64,000 bases of DNA from NCBI GenBank assembly GCA_963753165.1, contig CAVWBP010000006.1:21666-85665 (forward strand). Direction: 5' to 3'. Under the pieces are notes generated by a model. It was not told the DNA's origin and made no database searches. It was given only the letters and a program-made list of their open reading frames with translations. Made by a program: the position numbers and the translations under genes. The stretch is from JAKLQR01 sp963753165 (GTDB lineage Bacteria > Nitrospirota > Thermodesulfovibrionia > Thermodesulfovibrionales > SM23-35). Numbering within the stretch: position 1 is the stretch's first letter; every line of letters begins with the position of its first letter. This document shows positions 17,086 through 25,098 of the stretch, piece by piece.

Positions 17086-17602
17086 TTTCATAAAAAAACC
17101 CTTTTCCGGAGATGTAGCTGATGCCAGGGCTTTCACTCTCCTGAACGAACTACTCTCGGACGGGTTCGACATTCGTATCAGGGTAACCGGGGACAGCATG
17201 TCGCCTTTTCTTCAGGGGGGAGAAATTTTGACGATTAAGAAAGTTCTGCCGGGTTCTTTGCGGAGAGGAGACCTGATTTTTTTCAGGACAGCGGAAGGCT
17301 TCCCTGTTCTGCACCGGATTATCGAAAAAAAACGGGAAGTGGATAATACTTATATCTTCAGAACAAAGGGAGATGCTGTGTCCACGATGGATGAACCTGT
17401 CAGGGAACATGACATTCTCGGTAAGGTCTGCAGGGTTGAAAAGACCAATGCAGATTGCAGTGAAAAACACGTTGACATGGAACTGCCGGTATGGAAAGCA
17501 ATGAATTTCTCTCTTGCCCTGGTCAGCGTTGGACGGGGGAAAGTCGCCTCTCACCCTGCGCTTGCAGGATTACTGCGCCGTATCAAAAAAGCTTTTGTCT
17601 AA
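17075..17602 (+). CDS. S24/S26-type (signal peptidase-like) peptidase with Ser-His pair
   Basis: 175 residues. The nucleophile Ser is S41 in VTGDSMSPFLQGGE, followed by RRGDLIFFRTAEG, then H80 in FPVLHRIIEK where bacterial signal peptidase I has Lys, and KGDAVSTMDEPV near residue 100. A Ser-His arrangement is typical of ER/archaeal-type (SipW/Sec11-like) enzymes. No clear N-terminal membrane helix is visible, but a hydrophobic C-terminal stretch follows (AMNFSLALVSVG). As the last gene of the cluster it is a good candidate for removing the leader of the modified peptide; that is inference. Confidence 0.82.
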   Translation: MNPDFIKKPFSGDVADARAFTLLNELLSDGFDIRIRVTGDSMSPFLQGGEILTIKKVLPGSLRRGDLIFFRTAEGFPVLHRIIEKKREVDNTYIFRTKGDAVSTMDEPVREHDILGKVCRVEKTNADCSEKHVDMELPVWKAMNFSLALVSVGRGKVASHPALAGLLRRIKKAFV

Positions 17603-17636
17603 ATCTCCCGTACCGGACTACCCTCATAACAGCGAA

Positions 17637-18878
17637 TTATATTTCCTTAATCTGTCTTATCCGTTCGACCACAGGGGGATGGGAATAGTAAAATGCGGCA
17701 TAGAAGGGATGGGGATGGAGGTTCGAGAGGTTGTCCTTTGACAGTTTGATGAGCGTGCTTATCATAGCCTCCCTGTTGCCGCTCAGTTCACAGGCAAACC
17801 GGTCCGCCTCGCGCTCAAACCGCCTCGAAATATAACTGCTCAGCGGAATCAAGGGGAACAAGAGTATCCCTCCCAGCAACCCGAGCACCAGAGCTTTTGC
17901 ATAAAAAGTCCCGTGCTCAATCATGAACAGTTGTGCGAGGAAATCGGACTGGAGGACTCTGAATGAAATATAGACGCCGAGGAAAGAAAATATCTCAGTG
18001 GCGACAATCATTTTCAGGATATGTTTCTTCTTCCAGTGTCCTGCCTCGTGAGCAATCACCGCGAGGATCTCTTCCTGGTTCATGCTTCTGAGCAGCGTAT
18101 CATAAAGAATAATCCGTTTCACCCTTCCGATGCCGGAAAAGTATGCGTTCGTATGCGTGCTCCGCTTTGACGCATCCATTTTAAAAACCCTGCTGACTCT
18201 GATATCCGCCCTCCCCATCAGGTCTTTGATCTTTTCTTCGAGTCCGGGCTCTTCAACCGGGGTGAATTTATTGAAGAGCGGTTCGATAACATAGGGCGCG
18301 ACATACATCATAAAGAGACTGAATATCAGGAAGAACCCCCATACCCATATCCACCAGAAATCCGGGCTCGCCTCGATCAGCCACAGACCGACTATGACGA
18401 GAAGACTCATAAGAACGGTCGAAAGGGCGAGTGATTTTGCAAGATCGGCAATCCACAGTTTCGGTGTCATGGTGTTGAATCCGTACTTTTTTTCGATCCT
18501 GAAGGTGCGGTAGAGGCTGAACGGTATCGAGAGCACGGTATTCGCATAGCTGAGGAGCAGGGCAAAGACAAGGCCGCCCAGAATAAACGAAAGGTTGAAC
18601 GAGACAATCCATGAATTATAGAGATTCAGAATCCCTCCAAAGAAAAAGGCGACGGTGATAATATTCCCGAATAGTGAAGAAAAAAAGCTGAAGCGGGTTT
18701 TCTCAGCTTCATATTCCCGGGTTTTCTGCAACAGTGTTTCGTCAATCGCACCCGCAAATTCTGAAGGAACCGACCTTCCGTATCTTTTCAGGTGAACGAG
18801 GTTCAGGTACTGGAGGACGTACTCAAACCCTTCTCTGAGGATATAAAGGCAAAGGATACTAATCAGGAATTCACTCAC
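17637..18878 (-). CDS. M48-family (Ste24/CAAX protease 1-like) membrane metalloprotease
   Basis: 413 residues with about seven membrane helices. The zinc motif HEAGH is at residues 277-281 (ILAVIAHEAGHWKKKH), with the third ligand region in RRFEREADRFACEL near residue 350. Domain order and length match Ste24-like M48 proteases, which cleave membrane-associated proteins at the cytoplasmic face. It converges with the S26 gene and lies just downstream of the DUF4019 gene on the same strand. The substrate is unknown; bacteria lack CAAX prenylation, so a quality-control role is more likely. Confidence 0.93.
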   Translation of the reverse strand: MSEFLISILCLYILREGFEYVLQYLNLVHLKRYGRSVPSEFAGAIDETLLQKTREYEAEKTRFSFFSSLFGNIITVAFFFGGILNLYNSWIVSFNLSFILGGLVFALLLSYANTVLSIPFSLYRTFRIEKKYGFNTMTPKLWIADLAKSLALSTVLMSLLVIVGLWLIEASPDFWWIWVWGFFLIFSLFMMYVAPYVIEPLFNKFTPVEEPGLEEKIKDLMGRADIRVSRVFKMDASKRSTHTNAYFSGIGRVKRIILYDTLLRSMNQEEILAVIAHEAGHWKKKHILKMIVATEIFSFLGVYISFRVLQSDFLAQLFMIEHGTFYAKALVLGLLGGILLFPLIPLSSYISRRFEREADRFACELSGNREAMISTLIKLSKDNLSNLHPHPFYAAFYYSHPPVVERIRQIKEI

Positions 18879-18893
18879 TATCGGGCGTCGCTT

Positions 18894-19316
18894 TTATTTG
18901 ATATAGTATCCCGACACCCTCCAGGTTCCGTCTTTATCGAGCATAGGGGTTACGGTTTCAACAGCAGAATTTTTGTTCTCGAATGATGTGGCGTACTGAA
19001 TGACGACATATTCCCCGTCAGGGGCTCCGGGCAATGTTGTCCTGTATTCCTTTGATTTGACCGTCCTTTTCAGGACTTTACCGAGCGGTTTTCTTACAGG
19101 AGATACCGCCTGTTCCCACTGGGCGCTGGTGAGGGAATTCTTGAAATATTGAGCAGCGTTCTCCCAGCTTTTCTTATATTTTCCGTCGTCAACAAGCTTG
19201 AGCCATGCATCTGCCGCCTTGAGAGCCTTTTCTTCTTTCGCATCTCCCGCGATACAGACACCGGATAAAAAAACAACCGCAGCCATTAAAAATACAATGT
19301 TCATCATTTTCTTCAT
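18894..19316 (-). CDS. Secreted DUF4019 protein
   Basis: 140 residues. A signal peptide (MMNIVFLMAAVVFLSGVCIAG) precedes a DUF4019 domain: ADAWLKLVDDGKYKKSW, AAQYFKNSLTSAQWEQAV, then VRKPLGKVLKRTVKS and GEYVVIQYATSFENK, closing with DGTWRVSGYYIK. The domain is an NTF2-like alpha/beta fold of unknown function in the periplasm. GGAGG lies just upstream of the ATG at 19316. It lies 15 bases before the M48 protease start and may be co-transcribed with it. Confidence 0.85.
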   Translation of the reverse strand: MKKMMNIVFLMAAVVFLSGVCIAGDAKEEKALKAADAWLKLVDDGKYKKSWENAAQYFKNSLTSAQWEQAVSPVRKPLGKVLKRTVKSKEYRTTLPGAPDGEYVVIQYATSFENKNSAVETVTPMLDKDGTWRVSGYYIK

Positions 19317-19405
19317 GTTCCGCCTCCTTTCAGTCAGTAAACATCATGTGCGTTCCTGTATTGTACCTTTTTCAATCCTAACAGAAAGGCTGAGTACGGT
19401 ACTTT

Positions 19406-20134
19406 TCAACCCTCTACGCGAACAAGCGCTTCTCCCGGCACCCGTTCGATAAGACTCTGCATTGCGGTATCAAGCTCGGTGCCGTTCAGAGATTCCATCG
19501 TTATCATGAGCGCATACTCATCGTTGTCGAGCACAGGATAAGAACCGATTTTCACATTCCTGTGTCGGCCCACGACTTCGTTCAGGAGCGGCGCGATGCT
19601 CGACTCAGAGACATTGAGATAGATTTTCTTCACCTGTATTACGGGTTCATCGAATAATTTTTCGAGCGCAACAAATTTCTTCCTCAGCAGCTGAGGGATG
19701 CCTGGGAAGATATACACATTTCTGAAGCGTATTAACGGGAACGACAATGTTTCGTCAGCGAACAGTTCTGCCCCCTCCGGTACTTCAGCCATTTTCAGCT
19801 GCTCCTTGGTCAGGGTTCCCTGTCTCTTCTCGAGTATGCCCCGCAGCATCGGATCGATCACTGTTCTGACATGAAAGGCAGCTGCAATGCCCTCTATGGT
19901 CACATCGTCGTGTGTCGGTCCTATGCCTCCGGAGGTAAAGACATACTCATACCTGTCCGAAAATATCTTCACCTCCTCTGCTATCTCCTGCACCGCATCC
20001 GCTATGACCGAAATCCGGCGCAGGTGCAAACCGTGGGCAAAGAGCTCCTTTGCCATGAAATAGGCATTATCGTCCTGCACCTTTCCGGTAAGGATTTCAT
20101 CTCCGATGATTATTATTCCCGCGGTCTTCGGCAT
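19406..20134 (-). CDS. CinA-like molybdopterin-binding domain protein
   Basis: 242 residues corresponding to the N-terminal MoCF/MogA-like half of CinA: AGIIIIGDEILTGKVQDDN, VFTSGGIGPTHDDVTIEGIA and PEGAELFADE, FPGIPQLLRKKF. The C-terminal NMN-deamidase half of full CinA is absent. Short forms of this kind are widespread and annotated as competence/damage-inducible protein A-like; the family member characterised in other species acts as an ADP-ribose or molybdopterin-nucleotide pyrophosphatase. Which activity applies here cannot be told. It is divergent from amrS. Confidence 0.88.
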   Translation of the reverse strand: MPKTAGIIIIGDEILTGKVQDDNAYFMAKELFAHGLHLRRISVIADAVQEIAEEVKIFSDRYEYVFTSGGIGPTHDDVTIEGIAAAFHVRTVIDPMLRGILEKRQGTLTKEQLKMAEVPEGAELFADETLSFPLIRFRNVYIFPGIPQLLRKKFVALEKLFDEPVIQVKKIYLNVSESSIAPLLNEVVGRHRNVKIGSYPVLDNDEYALMITMESLNGTELDTAMQSLIERVPGEALVRVEG

Positions 20135-20222
20135 GTTTCTTTTCCTTAATTGTAGCTTATCTCCCGGTTTTTTTTAAGAGCGTTTTGCAAAACCTCTGAA
20201 TATCTGGGACAATATACTCAGA

Positions 20223-21230
20223 ATGCAGGAAGCGCGCTTTTACGAAAAGCTTGATGACAACAAAGTACGGTGCTTTCTCTGTGCCCACCATTGCGTCATA
20301 AAGGATGGGAAGAGAGGAATCTGCGCCGTCCGCGAGAACAGGGACGGTACACTGTACTCTCTCGTCTATGGGAAACTCATTTCGATGAATGTCGACCCCA
20401 TCGAGAAGAAGCCTCTTTTCCATTTCCTTCCGGGGTCCACATCATTCTCGATCGCAACTGCAGGATGTAATTTCCATTGTGACCATTGTCAGAATTACGA
20501 GATATCACAGTCTCCGAAGGAACATCCTGAGATTATCGGACAATCTGCCACTCCCGAGGCAGTAGTTGACGCTGCAGGACGGTATGGCTGCAAGAGCATT
20601 TCCTATACCTACACTGAACCTACCATCTTTCTTGAATTCGCCCATGACTGTGCAAAGCTCGCACAGGAGCACAGCCTCAGGAACGTCTTTGTGAGCAACG
20701 GCTACACAAGCCCGGAGGCTGCGCGGGAGATTGCTCCTTTCCTCGACGGCAACAATATTGATCTCAAGGGGGACGACGAATTTTATAAAAATCTCTGCGG
20801 CGCAAAACTCGAACCGGTCAAGAATACGATCCGTCTCATGAAGGAACTCGGGGTATGGGTTGAGGTTACCACATTGATCATCCCTGATCACAATGACTCT
20901 GAAAAATCGCTCCGGGATATCGCAGAATTCATCAGCTCGGTTGATCCTGCCATCCCCTGGCATGTATCGCAGTTTTATCCGACTTACAAGCTGACCGATA
21001 AACCAAGGACTCCGGTGAAGACACTCCGCCGGGCAAGAGAAATCGGGGTTGAAACAGGCCTTCTGTATGTGTATGAAGGGAATGTCCCCGGAGAAGGAGG
21101 GGAAAACACCTCTTGCCCTCAGTGCAAAAAACTGCTTATTAAACGTTTCGGGTTTAAGATATCTGAAAATATTCTGAAAGACGGCAGATGCCCTGCATGT
21201 GATTTTGCAATAGCCGGGGTATGGAAGTAA
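20223..21230 (+). CDS. amrS: AmmeMemoRadiSam-system radical SAM enzyme
   Basis: 335 residues. An N-terminal Cys-rich segment (RCFLCAHHCVIKDGKRGIC) is followed by the radical SAM motif C82-x3-C86-x2-C89 (CNFHCDHC), SYTYTEPTIFLEF, NVFVSNGYTS and NNIDLKGDDEFY, and ends with a C-terminal zinc-like pair (TSCPQCKK...GRCPACDF). This is the AmrS architecture; the partner MEMO and AMMECR1 proteins are not in the window. Proteins of this family act as radical SAM RNA- or peptide-modifying enzymes, but no reaction is proved for this one. It is monocistronic and followed by a stem-loop repeat. Confidence 0.9.
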   Translation: MQEARFYEKLDDNKVRCFLCAHHCVIKDGKRGICAVRENRDGTLYSLVYGKLISMNVDPIEKKPLFHFLPGSTSFSIATAGCNFHCDHCQNYEISQSPKEHPEIIGQSATPEAVVDAAGRYGCKSISYTYTEPTIFLEFAHDCAKLAQEHSLRNVFVSNGYTSPEAAREIAPFLDGNNIDLKGDDEFYKNLCGAKLEPVKNTIRLMKELGVWVEVTTLIIPDHNDSEKSLRDIAEFISSVDPAIPWHVSQFYPTYKLTDKPRTPVKTLRRAREIGVETGLLYVYEGNVPGEGGENTSCPQCKKLLIKRFGFKISENILKDGRCPACDFAIAGVWK

Positions 21231-21239
21231 CTATCCAAT

Positions 21240-21366
21240 ATTATTCATAATTTTTTCTGTCATTCCCCGACTTAATCGGAGAATCCAGAATCCGAAGCTC
21301 TTTAGATAAACTGGAATCCGGTCAAGCCGGATAATGACAACCTTAACAGAGTTCACCATGAATAAT
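21240..21366. repeat. Stem-loop repeat of the GTCATTCC family, ATTATTCAT ends
   Basis: Inverted ends ATTATTCAT (21240-21248) and ATGAATAAT (21358-21366) enclose GTCATTCCCCGACTT...AGAATCCAG and CTGGAATCCGG...GGATAATGAC. It lies between the convergent amrS and rimI genes and can fold into a long hairpin. Confidence 0.68.
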
Positions 21367-21371
21367 TTAAG

Positions 21372-21815
21372 CTAGAGCTGTCGCATCATCAATACTGCAT
21401 CTTCAACCGGGTTGGCGTAATATTTTTTTCTCAGGCCTGCATCCCTGAATCCGAACTGTACGTAGAACTGTTTTGCCGCAATATTCGAACCCCTCACTTC
21501 GAGATAGATAAACCTGCACCCCTTCTTTTTCAGTTCGGCTAATGCCTCATTTATGAGCCGGGTTGCCAGCCCTCTCCTCCTGAAATCAGGATGCACCGCA
21601 AGGTTCAGGATGTGTCCTTCATCGAGGATCAAATTCATGCAGAGATACCCGCCAAGCCTGTCCCCGATCATAAGGACCCGGCTCAGGGAATAGGGTTTAT
21701 GGATTTCGGCCAAAAAAGCCGCCTCTGTCCACGGGGTGGAGAATGATTCGTTCTCGATATCCATTATCTGACGGATATCTTCTTCCCGCATCTCACGTAT
21801 GGTTCCCTCATCCAT
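21372..21815 (-). CDS. rimI: Ribosomal protein bS18-alanine N-acetyltransferase
   Basis: GNAT acetyltransferase of about 147 residues from ATG 21815: IREMREEDIRQIMDIENESF, STPWTEAAF, ILNLAVHPDFRRRGLATRLI (acetyl-CoA motif with RRRGLA), and IYLEVRGSNIAAKQFYVQFGF. This is the RimI pattern; it acetylates the N-terminus of ribosomal protein S18. The frame extends to an ATG at 21860, but 21815 gives the normal length and overlaps the tsaB stop by 8 bases. The rimI-tsaB pairing is common in bacteria and supports both calls. Confidence 0.9.
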   Translation of the reverse strand: MDEGTIREMREEDIRQIMDIENESFSTPWTEAAFLAEIHKPYSLSRVLMIGDRLGGYLCMNLILDEGHILNLAVHPDFRRRGLATRLINEALAELKKKGCRFIYLEVRGSNIAAKQFYVQFGFRDAGLRKKYYANPVEDAVLMMRQL

Positions 21816-22542
21816 GCTTCTTGTTTTCTGCTTCCGATCTCCTGATGTAAAAAGGAACAAGACCGACCGGATCTGAAAATTCGCCTCTTGCTGCCTTCTT
21901 CATGCCCAGTGATGCCACATTTGCAGGAGAAGGCGTCATCTTTTCAGGCGGGGCAAAGACTGCCCTGTCACGCATGGAGTCAGTAATCTGATCCCTGTAG
22001 AGGATTGCACCCTCACCGGCAAAGAGTATTTTTTTGCCGGATAATCCTCCCTCCCCACTGACATTCAATGGGAGAGCATGTGCGGCAAGTTTTTCCATAA
22101 GCTCGTGTATGCCGATCGGGACTTCTTCGATAATCCTTATGAATCCATCCCCTTTCCATAAGAAGACTGCTGCATATACTTCTTTTTTCCTTGCATCCAG
22201 CAAGGTACACACAGGATGACAGCAATAGGGAAAATTCCAGGCAAATGCCTCAAGTGAGGGAACTGCTACGACCGGCCTGCCGGTTGCGAAAGCGAACCCT
22301 TTTACCGTGCTCAGACCGATCCTCAATCCTGTAAAAGACCCCGGTCCGATGGATAGCGCAAAAACATCAATAACCTCAAGAGAAATACCGGCCTGTTTCA
22401 TCACATGGTCTATCTCGGTCATCAGCCGCTCTGAAAAAGTTGTCCTGATACTGAGGCGGGATTCGGCAATAAGTCCCTCTGATTCATCTGCAATAGCGAT
22501 GCCGCCCAGCAGGGTAGAAGTCTCAAGTGCGAGGAGTTTCAT
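21808..22542 (-). CDS. tsaB: tRNA N6-threonylcarbamoyladenosine biosynthesis protein TsaB
   Basis: 244 residues of the ASKHA fold: MKLLALETSTLLGGIAIADE, DVFALSIGPGSFTGLRIGLS and FATGRPVVAVPSLEAFAW are diagnostic of TsaB. It forms a complex with TsaD and TsaE in t6A modification of ANN-decoding tRNAs, and is essential in most bacteria. It has no independent catalytic site. It overlaps the upstream MFS gene by 20 bases and the downstream rimI by 8, so the three are a tight transcription unit. Confidence 0.95.
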   Translation of the reverse strand: MKLLALETSTLLGGIAIADESEGLIAESRLSIRTTFSERLMTEIDHVMKQAGISLEVIDVFALSIGPGSFTGLRIGLSTVKGFAFATGRPVVAVPSLEAFAWNFPYCCHPVCTLLDARKKEVYAAVFLWKGDGFIRIIEEVPIGIHELMEKLAAHALPLNVSGEGGLSGKKILFAGEGAILYRDQITDSMRDRAVFAPPEKMTPSPANVASLGMKKAARGEFSDPVGLVPFYIRRSEAENKKHG

Positions 22543-23758
22543 AGGAATTTACTATATCACTTCCCCTGAATATTTTCATGGTGAAAACCGTTGATGCAGC
22601 GATACAGAGAATCGCAGATAAGGTTACCGCACGGGGTGTGCCGATGACATCAGCCACCACCCCCATAATTGAATTGCCTATGGGTGCTGCTCCTAAAAAT
22701 ACGAAGGTATAAATGCTCATTGCCCTCCCCCGCATATTGTCGGGAACGGCAAGCTGTATAAAACTGTTTGCGGTTGCAAGAAAACTGACCAATCCCCAAC
22801 CGGTGACGACAAGCATGAGCAGGGAGAGGCTGAAATTTCGTGAAATTGAGAAAATAAGCAGGCCGAAGGAGACAGAAACGGTCGCGAGCGCCATAAATTT
22901 GCCTTTATTTTCTATATCACGTTTAAAGGCAAGCAGCAGCGCAGCACTCAGCGCCCCCAAGCCCGTTGCCCCTACAAGCAACCCGTACCCCTTCGGTCCC
23001 GCCTTGAATATTTCTCCTGCGTACACAGGAAGAAGGGTGATAAACGGCATGCCGATGAGACTGAATACCGCGATGAGAAGTATTACCCTGACAATATCAT
23101 TCCTGCTTTTGATAAACTGAATGCCTTCAATCAAATTTTTAAGAATGCCACGGGAATCTTTATGAATTTTTCCTTTCACCTGTATCATCGAAAGGGCGAC
23201 AAGCACGGCAATAAAACTGAGCGCATTCAGATAAAAACATGCAGCGAGTCCGAGATATGCAATGGTAACACCCGCGATTACAGGTCCGATCATACGGGCG
23301 CTGTGAAACGCGGCGGAGTTCAATGCGATTGCATTGGTAAGGGTAGTCCTTCCCACCAGTTCAACGATGAAGGACTGGCGGGCAGGGATATCAAAGGCAT
23401 TGAACGTGCCCAGGAGAAACGCCAGGACTATCACCATCCATACCTCGATTCTATCCGTGTTGATAAGAATGCCGAGAAGAAGCGCCGGCAGTATCGACAA
23501 CGCCTGGGTGAGCAGCAACAGGTTCCTTTTCCTGAACCGGTCCGCCGCAATGCCGCCTGCCAGAGTGAAGAGGAGAATCGGGAATGAACCGGCTGCTGCG
23601 ACGAGTCCCAGATAAAAAGGTGACTTTGTGAGGCTATAGACAAGCCAACCCTGGGCAACTGACTGCATCCAGGTCCCCGAGAGAGAGATCAGTTGACCGA
23701 ACCAGAACAGCCTGAAGTCCCTGAATCGTAACGCTGAAAATCCACTGAAACCGGCCAT
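22523..23758 (-). CDS. Major facilitator superfamily transporter (EntS-like)
   Basis: 411 residues with twelve predicted membrane helices. FSALRFRDFRLFWFGQLIS, SGTWMQSVAQGWLVYSLTKS and GGIAADRFRKRNLLLLTQ are typical of the MFS_3/EntS branch (enterobactin exporter-like), which exports siderophores or drugs. The D-R-F-R-K loop 2-3 motif is intact. There is no siderophore synthesis gene nearby, so the substrate is open. It is the first gene of the MFS-tsaB-rimI unit; the 5' end is next to a stem-loop repeat. Confidence 0.9.
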   Translation of the reverse strand: MAGFSGFSALRFRDFRLFWFGQLISLSGTWMQSVAQGWLVYSLTKSPFYLGLVAAAGSFPILLFTLAGGIAADRFRKRNLLLLTQALSILPALLLGILINTDRIEVWMVIVLAFLLGTFNAFDIPARQSFIVELVGRTTLTNAIALNSAAFHSARMIGPVIAGVTIAYLGLAACFYLNALSFIAVLVALSMIQVKGKIHKDSRGILKNLIEGIQFIKSRNDIVRVILLIAVFSLIGMPFITLLPVYAGEIFKAGPKGYGLLVGATGLGALSAALLLAFKRDIENKGKFMALATVSVSFGLLIFSISRNFSLSLLMLVVTGWGLVSFLATANSFIQLAVPDNMRGRAMSIYTFVFLGAAPIGNSIMGVVADVIGTPRAVTLSAILCIAASTVFTMKIFRGSDIVNSYETPRT

Positions 23759-23832
23759 TATTTATTCTACCCTATATGCCGGTTTTCTATGTTTGAAGAG
23801 CTTACCGATGCTCGCTCACTACTTATACAAAG

Positions 23833-23964
23833 CGTCATAAATCTTTGCTGATACCATACTTGCATAAGCTGTCATTCCGGCTTGTCCGGAATCATTCCTG
23901 TTTTTTGAAGAAGGATTCCCGTCGCGCTTCACTTGCGGGAATGACATGCGTATTATTTATGACG
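23833..23964. repeat. Stem-loop repeat of the GTCATTCC family, CGTCATAAAT ends
   Basis: Perfect inverted ends CGTCATAAAT (23833-23842) and ATTTATGACG (23955-23964) enclose CTGTCATTCCGGCTTG...GGAATCATT and GGATTCCCGTC...GGGAATGACA. The core resembles the other copies but the ends differ, so the core and outer ends may move separately. Confidence 0.68.
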
Positions 23965-24005
23965 TATAATTCATAACTTCTGTGTATACAAACAAACAGA
24001 GTATT

Positions 24006-24773
24006 TTATTTTTTCTTCCCGGACAAAAGTTCCTCTATTTCTTCCTTAAATTTCTGATATGGCTGGGCCCCTTTTATGATTTTCACTGCCTTTACTGTCT
24101 TGCCATCCGGCTCGATCCAACCCAGGAGAGAACTCGGGGTCCCGGTAACACCAGCTTTCTGCCCCTCTGCAATATCTTTCTTGATGCCATCTGCATGCTT
24201 CCCACTGTCGAGACATTTCTGAAATGTTTCCTTATTGAGCCCTATTGCTTCTGCATGCTTTACCAAGTCCTCAGGGTTCAGGGCTTTCTGGTTTTCGAAG
24301 AGCTTCTCGTGCATTTCCCAGAATTTTCCCTGTTCACCTGCGCATTCGGCAGCCTCGGCAGCCTTAAAAGCCTGCTTATGGAAATTGAGAGGGAAATCGA
24401 GGAAATAGTATCTGATCTTGCCTGTATCTACATATTCCTTCTTAATTTGTGAGACCGTCTCACGGACGTGTCGTGAACAGAAGGGTCACTGATAATCTGA
24501 AAACTCAATGAGTGCCAGTGTAGCTTTTTTGTCACCTTTTGAAGGGTCATTCCCTACAGTTACGACTGTTTCTTTGACTTCAGCCATAGTAGGTTTTTGT
24601 CTTAAAATATTTTTAACCTCCACATATTCCTTTTGATTCGGCTGCTGCCCTGCCTGTAATGCATGGGTATTTTCCTTCAAGGCGTCTGTTCCCCTGCCGC
24701 TTTCAGCACATACAGGCAGTGCGCTTACGAACAAAAAAGTCATCAGAACAATAAAAAACAGATACTTTCGCAT
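24006..24773 (-). CDS. DsbA-like thioredoxin-fold selenoprotein (TGA codon 96 = selenocysteine)
   Basis: Exported 255-residue protein. A signal peptide (FFIVLMTFLFVSALPVCA) is followed by a linker and the thioredoxin fold: TLALIEFSDYQ, then an in-frame TGA at 24486-24488, then PFCSRHVRETVSQIKKEYV, RYYFLDFPLNFHKQAFKAAE and, near the C-terminus, GVTGTPSSLLGW with the cis-Pro. DsbA homologues have CPFC at this place, so TGA replaces the first, reactive Cys, giving UPFC. Both halves share one frame with no indel, unlike the many frameshifts elsewhere. A hairpin directly downstream can act as a bSECIS. Selenocysteine machinery is not in the window. A Cys-to-TGA sequencing error is the alternative. 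Confidence 0.8.
24455..24480 (-). promoter_or_regulatory. Candidate bSECIS hairpin for selenocysteine insertion
   Basis: Starting 5 bases after the TGA on the minus strand, CTGT plus TCACG pair with CGTGA plus ACGG with one bulged G; the 7-base apical loop is ACACGTC with a GT. Size, distance from the TGA and an apical G fit bacterial SECIS elements recognised by SelB. No folding energy was computed. Confidence 0.55.
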
Positions 24774-25047
24774 AGGGTTCCTCCTTTATGCCTATTCAGG
24801 CTTTTCATTCCTGAAATATTATAATTCTTTTACTCAAGAAGCAGGCTATACAAAGTAGTTTAGCATTATATCAGCAATTGATTTCCTTATCTTCGCGCTG
24901 AAGACGAACGGAAGTCTCACGGATAACTTTAGTGAAAATATTATATTCAGAGCAAGGTTTGTGAGAAACAAAGGCAGTGCATCCAGGCTCAGAAATTGAG
25001 CTATTTCCATAAATCAGATATTGTGGCCGGGGATGAAAGAATTTATG
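24774..25047. other. Intergenic region before the selenoprotein gene, no gene seen
   Basis: About 270 bases of AT-rich sequence containing the promoter for the selenoprotein gene (read leftwards). The gene start is preceded by AAAGGAGG. I see no open frame with a ribosome-binding site and no RNA fold I recognise. Confidence 0.45.
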
Positions 25048-25074
25048 AAAAACCCTGCGGCAGAGACCGCAGGG
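25048..25074 (-). terminator. Rho-independent terminator after glyS
   Basis: Perfect stem CCCTGCGG / CCGCAGGG with loop TCTCTG, followed on the minus strand by TTTTT, 25 bases beyond the glyS stop. Confidence 0.85.
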
Positions 25075-25098
25075 CGTAATAATTATGAATTAGGGAGA

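Noticed and set aside
22713..23120. 135-codon plus-strand open frame inside the MFS gene
   Set aside because: Shadow of the MFS transporter; no start signal and low-complexity product.
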